NCBI GenBank assembly: GCA_030374765.1
Contig: JARGXX010000010.1
Location: 682,001-746,000 of the forward strand
From: Agarophyton chilense
Lineage: Eukaryota; Rhodophyta; Florideophyceae; Gracilariales; Gracilariaceae
Reading direction: 5' to 3'
DNA length: 64,000 nucleotides
Both the position numbers and the translations under genes were made by a program. Each line of letters begins with the position of its first letter. Positions within the stretch are counted from its first letter, which is position 1. The notes under the pieces are model-generated. The model was not told the origin of the DNA and made no database searches. It was given only the letters and a program-made list of their open reading frames with translations. Positions 28,618 through 40,000 of this stretch are shown here, piece by piece.

Positions 28618-29564
28618 CGCTCTCAATCATTGCTTTGTGAACTGAAGAACCGCCACCAAGGCGTTCGTAATTTTTCACATACATGAACAAGTGAAAATCA
28701 GGAGATCTCTGTAGAATGTAAAATTTGGATAAGTAAAGCATGGGCCGAAGAGCGTATTCGTCAAAAGTTCTGCCCCAACCAATTCTGAGAAAAAGCGTTT
28801 TGTTTCAATATTGAAGCTATTCTTTCGTTTTGGGGTCAGGACAATCAGCACAAAAGCAGAGCGACATGCATTCAAAGGTGTTGCTATTCAGACACTTCTA
28901 TCGCCCTTTTTCTGAAGGCTGCTAATCTGAAGGGCGGTTATATTACCGTAGTGTGAAATTTGCCAGTCAAAACGCGGCAGCCGCAGGAAAGAAGTGTTTA
29001 TATATTCTTTTCTCCTGAAAGTTCAGGCCTGAACAAGGGGGGGCGCCGTTGGAGACTCGATCGCACACACTCACGGATTTATTTTTCCATGGTGTTGATG
29101 TTTGTGCACGAAATGATGGGCATGTGTGCGATATTTGGCTCAAGGTTGTCGGATGTATGAAAAGGAAACCACTTGGCAGAAAACATGGTCATGGTTGACC
29201 AAGCGTTTCCGCGGTTAGACTTTGCCAAGATTGCATTTGCCAAAGGGAAAGTGCTAGGATAAAAAATTAATAATTATTCAACAAAACACCGACGGCGTTT
29301 TGTTTCAGAACTTGGCGTGGCCGTTAACACGCCGAATTCCTCGATCCATCAAGCCTACTTTCTCCGTCGTTCGCTGAAACGCCGCGTCGTTGCATTAGAC
29401 ATTTCTCGTTGGCACACTGTTTCATTCAACGACTTCATCTTAAGAAGATCAACTCTCTGATATTTATTTTTTGAAAAGATATTTAAATCTGTAACCTTTC
29501 TGAGGTTTCTTGATTTGATCTGCTTTGATAGCCAACACGAATCAGGGAATATTAAGCTCTTGAA
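28618..29564. other. Spacer upstream of GAR1
   Basis: On the minus strand about 28605-28790 there is a coherent frame (TFDEYALRPMLYLSKFY, then SPDFHLFMYVKNYERLGGG) that reads like protein but belongs to no family I know. It may be a fragment of a lost gene. The rest holds the GAR1 promoter with no clear motif. Confidence 0.35.
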
Positions 29565-30344
29565 ATGAGTGGTTGGGGTGGAGGAGGTTATCGCGGTCGC
29601 GGGTTCAGTGGAGGTGGTGGTGGCTTTAGGGGAGGCCGTGGTCGTGGTGGCGGAAGAGGCGGGTATGGAGGAGGAGGAGGAGGCGGCTACGGAGGAGGTG
29701 GTGGCTATGGAGGAGGAGGTGGTTTTGGAGGAGGTGGTGTCGGAAGAGGAGGTGGTGTCGGAAGAGGAGGTGGTGTCGGAAGAGGAGGTGGTTTCGGAGG
29801 AGGAAGGGGTTACGGAGGAGGAGGCTACAGAGGAAGAGGTGGATTTGGAGGAGGTGGCCGGTACAATAACAGGTATGACGAAGGACCCCCGGAATCGCTT
29901 ATTGAAACGGGGACTTTTCTCCATCCTTGTGAAGGTGAAATGGTCTACAGAATGAGTACTGCCGCACAGGTTCCTAGGTTTAATGCAAACGTTTATCTGG
30001 AAAACAAGACTCAGGTAGGCAAGGTGGAAGAAGTTCTGGGTCCAATCAACGAGGTTTACTTCACTGTTAAACCCACTGATGGGGTGGTTGCAACCAGCTT
30101 TAAACCGGGCGACAAGATTTTTATGGGACCGGATAAACTGATACCGCTTTCACGTTTTACAGATCCCCCGCCACAGCGGGGCGGTTTCAGTAGAGGTGGA
30201 AGGGGAGGGCGTGGTGGTCGAGGAAGAGGAAGGGGTGGTAGAGGTGGTGGCGGTGCACGCGGTCGACGAGGAATGGGCTCTGGGCGTGGCAGGGGTCGAG
30301 GGAGAGGTTCAGGGTTCGGGCGCGGAGGAGGCGGGTGGCGATAA
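29565..30344 (+). CDS. GAR1: H/ACA snoRNP subunit GAR1
   Basis: The 259-aa nucleolar protein belongs to the box H/ACA particle that turns uridine into pseudouridine in rRNA and snRNA. It binds the Cbf5/dyskerin catalytic subunit. The layout is the usual one: an N-terminal Gly/Arg-rich (RGG) domain (1-103), the conserved core (about 107-192) with [48 protein letters not shown] and [17 protein letters not shown], and a second RGG domain to the end. In the first RGG domain an 18-bp unit coding GVGRGG is repeated three times (about 29736-29795). Single exon. An AATAAA lies 160 bp after the stop. Confidence 0.95.
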   Translation: MSGWGGGGYRGRGFSGGGGGFRGGRGRGGGRGGYGGGGGGGYGGGGGYGGGGGFGGGGVGRGGGVGRGGGVGRGGGFGGGRGYGGGGYRGRGGFGGGGRYNNRYDEGPPESLIETGTFLHPCEGEMVYRMSTAAQVPRFNANVYLENKTQVGKVEEVLGPINEVYFTVKPTDGVVATSFKPGDKIFMGPDKLIPLSRFTDPPPQRGGFSRGGRGGRGGRGRGRGGRGGGGARGRRGMGSGRGRGRGRGSGFGRGGGGWR

Positions 30345-30503
30345 ACTCTCCAGTGTCATGATAAAAAAGATCAATCCTCTTCTTATTGCCCTTCCCGAAC
30401 AACGGAAGACTATCTCCTTCGGATCCTCTACCATCATCCACCGATTGAGATATAAAATCCTCGGCCACCCCGGCAGCACAGAATTCGTGTTATACATGAT
30501 TGC

Positions 30504-30509
30504 AATAAA
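30504..30509 (+). promoter_or_regulatory. AATAAA polyadenylation signal of GAR1
   Basis: A canonical hexamer 160 bp after the GAR1 stop codon. Confidence 0.55.
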
Positions 30510-31091
30510 AGGATAAGAACACCACTCTATTTCCTTACTGCGGTTTCTCTGTTTGAGACGAACAAACGGTGAGAAAAGCATGTATTATTAGCTGGGCGAT
30601 GGAATTGCTCCAGAAAGAAATGGTGATGCAGACCAGGGGAGCCCCTACCCATTTCGTAGAGCTTCACAGTTGGGTCGATGGGGCGTTGACTTTTTTGGCT
30701 CTTCTTTAAACTTCGTACTCGGGAAGCTTGTCAATATGTTGTAAGTGGAGGGCCGATGACCTCCAGTGGTTGAATAAAGAGATGGACTAGTTTGACGGAG
30801 GTGATCGTTCGCCAGCGAGGCGCTTTGTCGAGATCACTTTCGAACCCAATGTTTTCTCCGAGGTACTTCTGCGGCTATTGCTCATCAAGCACAATATAGA
30901 AATTAGGCGAAAGTTGGGGGCACCTGCGAGAGGGAAGCGTTGCAGGTTCTACGGGAACGACTTGCGAAAAGGAAGCGATGTAAGTTGGAGGATATTCTTA
31001 GCACGCCTTCGCTTTCCAAGGAATAAGAACAGAACATTCGCATAGATGAAAGGGAGAGTTCCATATCTTTCTACAAAGTTTACTACTGAGT
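30510..31091. other. Spacer between convergent GAR1 and BLTP1
   Basis: I see no gene, repeat or regulatory site here apart from the two gene ends. Confidence 0.4.
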
Positions 31092-34000
31092 TTATGAGAT
31101 TTTATTTGACACTCTCCGCTGAACAAGGGGATCGCAAAGCAGTTTCGCTAAAGCCTCTAATGGCAAAACCATATGGTGGTACATGTATCCCGGAATTTCC
31201 TCTCCATTCCCAAGCCTGTTCTCCATTCTGTACAATAAGTCCGACGTGAAATCTCCGATTACATCGATTCTTGGGTTTAAGTCGACTGTCACTTCAGGGA
31301 CTCTGCCATTCCAGTGGTCGATATCACGAGCAGATGACGGCTCCTCAGCACGCTGTGCAGACTCCTCGAAATTAGGGCCGACGTCGATACCATACAGAGT
31401 CAGAACTGCAAGATCCCTGAAATGTCTCCAGTTGTAAAACCCCGAACCGAGCTTAATGTCTAGATGGCCTTCTAGGCGCACTTTCAGTGATTCTAGCATA
31501 TCCCAGATACGGAGAACAAGAGCTGGATCGGGAATTTTACAAAGCTCACTGAGAATTTGTCGTTCATCGTCTTTGTACGAAAGCTTCATGACATCGAAGT
31601 TCAATTCCAACATCCTTTCTTTTTGAGGGTTACTCGCGTTGTCCGCCACAACCCAATGGTTGTGGCGTAGATCATAGTTCGATAGAGAAATTGTTGCGTG
31701 GTGACGACGCTCTTCGAACTGATAACCCCGCAGAACCAATACCATACTTCTACCTTTCATAGAAATACTGGTACCGTCTGGCAACAGGAGAGTTTCGCTT
31801 CTAACACGAAGCACATTCGCAAAGGCTTCAGATGTTAAGTGCGCACTCATTTCAGTTTGAGCATCTTCTCTTGCATCGCTCAAACTCTCGTCATATTCAT
31901 TAATGCTGGGAACTACATTGTTCTTGACTGTACGATCTAAGTTCCCAACCGGCTTTGATCCTTTTGCAATATCTCTTTCGGATAGTAACCTAACTTCATT
32001 GCCAAGCTTCTTGATTAAACCCAAGAGCCTTGCAATAGCCTGGATAAGAGTGTGAGAGACCTCTGTTCTGATATCGGTGCTTTCGAAAACAACAGCATAC
32101 GGCAAAGCGAAACAATTCATCGCCAGCGCGTCGACATTGAGCCTCATTGTGTGAGTTTCATATCTCAGAATATCAAACTTCAAACGGTTGATTATGTTTC
32201 CAACAGAAGTCCAATTCTGAATCGCAGAACTTATCTTGGATTTCATTTTGTACATCATATTCTCTTTGAGGGACAAATTGCAACTCAAGAAATCCCATCT
32301 CGCTCTTACCATCCCCTGATGAAGTATAGCGTACGATGCAACTGAAGGACATGTTGACGTGTTTGCTATCCGTGCACAGTGACTTACACCAAAGAGAACA
32401 CGATGAATGAAAACATCCATCCGACTGGCTTTCGCGTGAGGTGCAGCATCGAATTTTAGCTGAAGCCGGATATCCGGGTCTGTTCTCGTCTCCGTTTCCG
32501 TGGAGAGAACATTAGGCTCTTCTTTCTCAGATGCATCATTTTCTGGCTTCGCAGATGTGGATTGGTGTGGAATAAACGAAGTAGATCGATCTTGGGGTGT
32601 TGTATCGTCAGTGAGTTTTGCTCCTCCGAGCGCCACGAGGGCATTCATCTCGGATTTCTCGAATGCTGGAACGACCGAATTTGAGTTTTCATTGGTTCTC
32701 ATGCCGGATAGTACTGATGAACGTAGTCGATGCCGCCTTTGAGTTAGTAAAACAGTTTTAGCATCCATCATAGCAGTTACACGAGGTATGTGAAAAACTG
32801 AATGTGGGGCCAAATAAGGACTAATCGCATGCAACATCCTCGCGCTCGAAAGTCGTAAACTTTGCGGTTTGGCACCTTCAAGCAAAGGGGTGATTTCCAA
32901 CTTCAAATCTGGAGATATACCAGTGTAAACTGTTGTATGTATTTCTTCTTCTCCGAATATGGGAACTGTCGCTACTGAAAGCAGGATGGCTGAATGTTGT
33001 CCGGCAAAAAAGCCGAACGTAGATTCAAAAGACAAATTGGCTTCTTCCTGTGCTCGATATAAGGACTCTCCGAAACGGATTAGAACGCTAACTTCGCGAG
33101 AAACTTTACGCCCTGAGGTTGGGTTTGTCGTATCCTGTGTGTGAAAATCATTTTGCTGCATTTCTTGCTCCCCCACGACTGCACCAAATAACTCTGCGAA
33201 CAGATTCGAAACTCGTTGTATGCACCCTCGAGGAAACTCTCCTTCCCTCCCAGAGAAATCAACATCTATGAGATCAAAATCATGGCTCACCTCCCTCGCA
33301 AAAGCTATGCTGAAAGTTGGGATGCTTAGCTTCGAGACAAGATCAGCATCAGGAGGCCCTGATTGCTTGGCGAAAAGTTCATCCTGTGAATCTCCGAGTC
33401 CTTCGATGAAGCCACTAGTTCTCGTGATCTTTAACGATAGGCTTTCGAAGAGTAAGCGGTCTTGCTGTTCCGTTAGAATAGAAAGAGAATCACCAGCCAC
33501 ACTGCTTTCCGGCCTCGATGTGTCCGGGCGTGATATCATTTTCTCTGAGAAATTCTTGTATTCCTTCATGTTCTTTGCCTCGATTATTGCCATTATAAAG
33601 TCTTTTCGGGGATGAATCATCCATGTTCCCGGAACTATTACAACAGACGTTGGTCCGAATAGAGATAATCCTTCCCGTGAATTATGATTGATTGCCAGAA
33701 CAATACGGGCGTGGTGTGAACTAAGCACCCACGAGCGTTCCCAAAAGACACCGATAAAATCAGACTTGACTTCTATGACATTTCGAATGGAGATATTGGG
33801 GTTTTCGAATCTTTGTCGTGCAAAAAGGTGTAGATCTGTAGCACTTAAAGCAAGCCTTGAAGATGAATATTCTTCCGAGCCGAGTAGGGGCACCGCGAGT
33901 TTTAAGCGTTGAACATTAAAGCCTGCAAGAATTAATCGATGTTCAGTTTGTTTGTTTGGGTGAACAGGCTTAGGAAGACGTTGGCGATTTGTAGACAGAC

Positions 34001-37000
34001 TGTTGTAGTGCACGACTTGCAAGTCAGAAACTATTTCCTGTTCATCAGCCCATGTCGCAGCGTCTCTCAAAACACGCCATGGGTGTAGCTTTCCTGAAAC
34101 AGAATAGACCTCTACTCGAAAAATGAACATATGTTGAAGGTCTTCTTGGGATTTCAGAACATCCACTCGAGATCTCTCCATTACAACAGACAAGCTGCTT
34201 CTATCATCTTCGGGTTTGATTTCCTCTACAGTGAATTCTGCAGATGGCATGCGCATAAATGAAAGTGATACTCTGGGAGCATTGATGGCAGTTCGAAGTT
34301 GAACCCCTTTCTCCACTAACTTATTCCATTCAAATGTACCAATGACAGCTTGCAAGTGAAATAAGGCTACAATTGGGCCGCTCACCAAGCTGAGAGACAT
34401 GGGCCTAATTGATAGTTCCATGCGCACTCCTTTGGTTCTTTCCCAAGCAGCGAAAGATCGAGTTAAAGGAGTACCAGGTACTGGATCGGAGTCTTCTTCG
34501 GACTGCAACTCAGGATCCAAACTCGATGTACGAGGACTATCATGTACGCGAGCATCAGCAGTGTTTGCAGGTAGATTCTGAAATGCCATTAAGCCTGAGA
34601 CTGTGAACAAAATATGACGAAGTCCTTGAACGGATGTGGAGTTTCTCAGGGGCTCCGCCGTAACTTTCAACAGCGTTGGAAGCCCTATTGACTCTACCCA
34701 CTGAACCCCGCGAGCATCTAGGCTTGGAAATTTTAGAACTTCCGCGGAGCCCCATGCTGGTGTGGCTAGTCGTAGACCATGGCCATAGAGCCTTAATCCA
34801 AGAGTTAGGGCTGCATTGTCAGCTTCAGACGCTACAGCGGAAAAGAAAAGCCCATCTAACAGGTATATCACGCTTATTGAAGTATCTTGTGGGTGGAAAC
34901 CCTCAAGAATCACTTTCGAGTCTTCAAACAACAAATCAATGGCTAAAGTCGAAAACAGAGCCCGTCGCCCCAAGGAAGTTGACATCAACCTGGTCGCGCG
35001 AGCCATCTCCGATATCGATTGTTTGGTTGAAACGAATGCGGTGAGCACACCTTTCAGATCTTCTTTGAATTCTTCACGAAACTTAAGAACTGATTGCAGA
35101 TCACGGGCTTTGAGGCAAGCGATGAACTGGGAGATACGGGCAGACAAAATAAGCTTAGGGGGGCTCCGTGGAAACATATGTTGAGCAATACTGACGGTCA
35201 TTCCGAATCGGTGGATTGAACCAGCCATAGTACAGTTCGGATCATTTGAAGATCGAAGGTCGGAAGAGGATGCCGTGAGTACAATCGAACACATGCCATT
35301 TGTTGAAGACATTAATGTCAATCTCGGCTGGTTCACGAGAAAGAACACACCTGCATCTCTTTCTTGTTTGTTTCTTGCATCGCGTTTGCCAGACATACCT
35401 CTTCGGCGCGTATATTGCATTTCAACCTTTTTGAAGGATAAGAACATGGTGACATTCGGGAAAGCTCCTGAAAAGAATGAAGGTTCGGCGTTTGAGAACA
35501 AAGAGACACGTTTTCCGTGACTCTTGTCAATTGAACGGAATGGTTGCGTTCTTCGTCCGTTTCTTTTCTGCTTTCCTTGTTCCCTTCCTTTTCTATCCGG
35601 AATTGCTGTGGGTCGAGGTCTCGTTTCGTCTAGCACTGTCTGTGAGAACTTTCTGATTGGTGATTCTTCGACAAGCCTGCGAGGACTTTCGAATGCTGGA
35701 GGAACTATGGTTCTTGGAATCATGCGCTTTGCCCGTTTTCGAGGAGGCCCTGTTTCCCCCGCAGTTGTTTCTGCTATTATCTGATATAAACCGGATTCCT
35801 CATCCCCTGTGGAAACTAAAGTTTCTGCTTCCTGGGATTTCAATTTGCGCATTGGATACATTCTAGAGCGATCGTTCTTCACAGTGTTTCCACTCCTAGA
35901 CCCGAGACTATGACTTAAAACGACTGAGGAGTTGTTTTTTGCATCACATGGCAGTGAAGCGTGATGACTGGTGGGGGTACTTGAATTTCGAATGAATGCT
36001 GATCCTGAAGTTCCAGAATGGACCAATGGATGTGAACTGAGTTCATGTTGGCCAAGATTTCTGATGCCACCGCCCAATAACTTATCTTGAAACCGAGGGT
36101 TAGATCGACTTCGGAAATAGGCTACTTTTCGATATGAGTTCGCGGACCATCGAAAGGTATTCCCTCCCAAAATGTGGGAATGACCAGTCGGAAGACCGAA
36201 ATAATTGATTGAGTGATTTGCTGCGGAACCTAACCTGTCTTCGCCCGGCTTGTTGCTCTTTTGGGGCGAAGGAACAAAAATCGGGCGGCCTCCGTCAAGG
36301 TTTCCATTTTGCTCTTCTTCAACTCTTAGCATTGGAAAGTGCTTTGTCGTTTCCCCAACAAATGAAGCAACCTCGGACACCATTCGCAAACAGTTTGCTG
36401 CCATGCTATCAGTCATAAATAATCTCACAGCGCCGAAGGCTGCTTTGATGACCACTTCAAGACGGCTCTTAGATTTGGCATCGTTTGGTTTCCTGGATGA
36501 GCTGGTCTTACAAAGAAACACATTTACGTGAACTAATTCTTGTCCACTGATCTTCAGCGAGATATTACGTAAGGCCAAATCCATGGATTTTATACAATCA
36601 ACGTCTTCATCTCGCAAAGTGCCGACTATAAACCCTTGTGGCGGATCCCTCTCGGTGAGTTTCTCTCGCATTTCATTGAATCGAACTCCGCTGCCCACTT
36701 TCTTGAAGCATTTCTCACTTACAAAAAAACGATAAACATCTGATGCATTTCTTTGGTACACAGCAGGTAATGTTGTGGATAGATATCTATTACATACGCT
36801 TTCCAGTACTTCCATTTGAAGCTGCTGTAGTGAACCATAGTTAAGAGCGAGAGTTCTAAGCATGAGAAGAAACACTGAGGCAGCTTTCCCGAAAGCGGTG
36901 TACGCTGAAAGAGAGCTATCCTTCGACCCAAGATTGAACGACTCAATTTTGCATATCAAAGTGTTGTTCTTTTGCTTTTGGTGATTGATGCGGTAGTTCT

Positions 37001-40000
37001 TTTCATACCTATCATTGTTACCGATGACATGATCGCGTGAAATGAACAAAATTCTCTGGGCAACTCCGATTTCCTTAATATCGATTTCTTGCCAGTAATA
37101 CTGGAGAACAATTGAAGGGATGGAGCTGCATGATACTGTTTTCATTGAGGAGAACCCAGGTACTGTTTCGGAGATGGTGTTTGATTGCTTGCTGCAGCGT
37201 TTCTGATCGCCTTCGACTGCATTTAACAAAACAGAACTGAAGCAATGCATCCCTTGTGGAAATGCCAAAACAAATGTAGCCGCACCTCTTCGTGCACTCG
37301 CGAACCTATTTGCATCCATGGGATTCACGTCTACGGGAGGAAGAACGTGTACTGATACTTCGGCGGTCTCAAGTGCTTTGATAGAATAAGAGTGAGGTGC
37401 GTGAAGCAACAACTGTTCTGAAATTTCAGTTCGTCTCTTTGATTCATAACTGGTCCACAAGGTTAATAACCCGTCAACATCATGGGAAATATCTCGATTA
37501 TTGCCGTCAATTTCCAAACCATGCTTGTACCGTGATAATCTTTCTTGCATTCGAGTTATAATGTCATTAACGACCTCTACACAGGACGGAAATATCCTTA
37601 CAATTATGGGGCTGGGAAGTGATACCGACATTGATTCAACTCGCGTCAAGGCTGTGTCATAGTCTTTCTTCTGAGTCTTAGAAATGGACATCCTTTTCGC
37701 ATTCGAGACGAAATCCCACCAATCTTGATTTGCAGCAATGGTTGCTTGAGGTTCTGGGGAGCCTGTAGTTGTAGACACGGCATTTGTTATCCATCGTGGA
37801 ATGTGCTTTCCAAACTTATCAGAGAGCGCCGTAACATGCCCTTCTTGAAGTAACTTAATGCGAGAGGACCAGATTGGGGGTCTGAACTCCATTCGGGTAT
37901 CCAGCTTTGCTCTTCTACATTCCCCTATTTTCCTTAGGACTCCCATGGTGTTGAATAGACTTGAAGAAGATTTTGTTCCGAGTGGAGTCGCGTGTGACAC
38001 TTGGGCTCGCATAGTTGCCTCATCTACCCATGGAGGAAGTTTCTCATCCCAAGGAATCATGACTTCAAGTGTTAATTCCTGAATCAAGCAACGGCTTCGC
38101 GATGCTAGGCTTTCGGTGGCCAATGTAGAGGTGACAAAACGCATGCCTGAACAAATGGAAACGTGCGAAATAGCTCGGAGGAATTTAGGGACTGCTGTTT
38201 GCAAAAAGAGATCGTTTGGACCTCTTTCGGCGCGGTTCGACATTGGCTGGCTTCGTTGCCCAGATCTCCGGGCTGCGGTTGAACTAGCTGGTGACAAAAC
38301 GAAGAAGTCGCTGGAGCCCACGCAAACCTGCATGGTGTCTACAGAAAGGATGGATGCAATTGCAGTTTGGTCTTCGAAAAGAGGATGGGGGATTGCGGAA
38401 GAGACGAACGAAGACAAGGACTTCAGACTGCTATCCATGAGACATCCTTTAACTTCATCCACATTTAGAATAAGCTCTGAAGAGTAGGAACCCCAAAAAG
38501 GGCTCGCTGCGCTTCTTTTCGAAAGACGAAATCCTTTGAGAATTGTTCTTGGGATATACTGCTCTTCGTTTCGAAATAAACCATCGCCCTTCATCGCCAA
38601 ATAAGAAGACGGCAAGTATCCTCCGAAAATTGATACTTGTCTCCTCGAGCTTCTTGGATAGACCTCAATTTCTGAGCCTAGTCTATTTGAACGAAACTCA
38701 CCACTGATATTAGAAGATACTATAGAGCAAACTTTTTCGTGTACTGAACAGAAAGGGGACAACAGGTGTGGAAGCTCGTGCATGCGTAAAAGTAAAGAAT
38801 CAATCTCAAGACTCATTTCAAAAACGTCATCAGCAGCGTTGCGTGTATCTGCTGAGCTCATAACCAGACCGTTACTCAGGCCAATGGTTAGACACTCTAG
38901 TGAAGTAGGCAAACGACCGGCCTTAAGGATACGGAGAGAAGTTGGCTTTCGCCTTTCCTCAATGCAAGATTTCTCTTCAGCTGAAATCGTATGATATCCA
39001 CCGGATGCATAGTTTCTAAATAGATTCAAGAAAGATGACGTATGGTGCGGATTGAGATCTGCAACTATGCTAGATGCGGTAAACCGTATTTCACTTCTAT
39101 TCACAGAGTCCAGAAAAGCATGTTCTGGGCCATCCAAGAACAGCATGTCATCATCTGAATTGAACTTGCCGGATAGTTCACATTTGTTCCCAGCAGAAAG
39201 AATCGTGCGCTCAACGACTTGCCGCGTTTCCTTGGACGTTGTTTCTGGAGAGATGTTGGGGTGATGGGCTACGAAAGTTTCAAACTGAATAAGCACTCTT
39301 TGCGCTAGTGATGATGCTCGTGACTTTGGAAAGTACGACGCGCCACTGTTTTTCCCATGCACGACATCCTGTTTGTTTTTGCTCTTTCGTACAGAAGTAA
39401 GTATTTCCGACAAGTCTACAGAGATCTTCCCAGACAAATTTGGCAGCGACAAAGACCAGTGGAGTTCCGACGAATTATTTACGTAGGACGATGGTGCAAC
39501 CTGGACCAAGTTCAACTCCGCGTTCGTCCCATAAAGTTTGAGCAACCCGTACTGGTCTGGTATTCCGTCCTGAATATCACTCCAAGCGTTCTCATGACTA
39601 CATGTCAGGGAGATGCAGTATTGATCTTCAGCGCGAATAACCGTCTTTTCTCGATATGGAACGAAATACCGGATGCCCTCTGCCTTCTTGGAGTGTTCCC
39701 TAATGGTGGCGTTGATATCATCGATTACTCGACAGGTGTCAGGGAAAAAATTAAAGTCTGTTTGGGACGTAAGTATATCATACGATACATGATGCTCATC
39801 ATTCCATACTTGTGGAGTTTGTACAACCCTTGTTAGTGTAACAAACTTGGAACGACCAATAGGCATGTCTACAATGCCTTCAGCACGGGCGCTTACATCT
39901 TTGAACGTCACCACAGTCTTCTGAGAAGCACCATATTCATACGGTATCTCTGTTCGCAAAGAAACATTTGAGGCTTTAACCAAAAACCTGCTTAGAATGG

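Noticed and set aside
29355-29924. 189-codon minus frame rich in Ser/Thr opposite GAR1
   Set aside because: It is the antisense of GAR1's glycine-rich repeat (GGN read backwards gives Ser/Thr).
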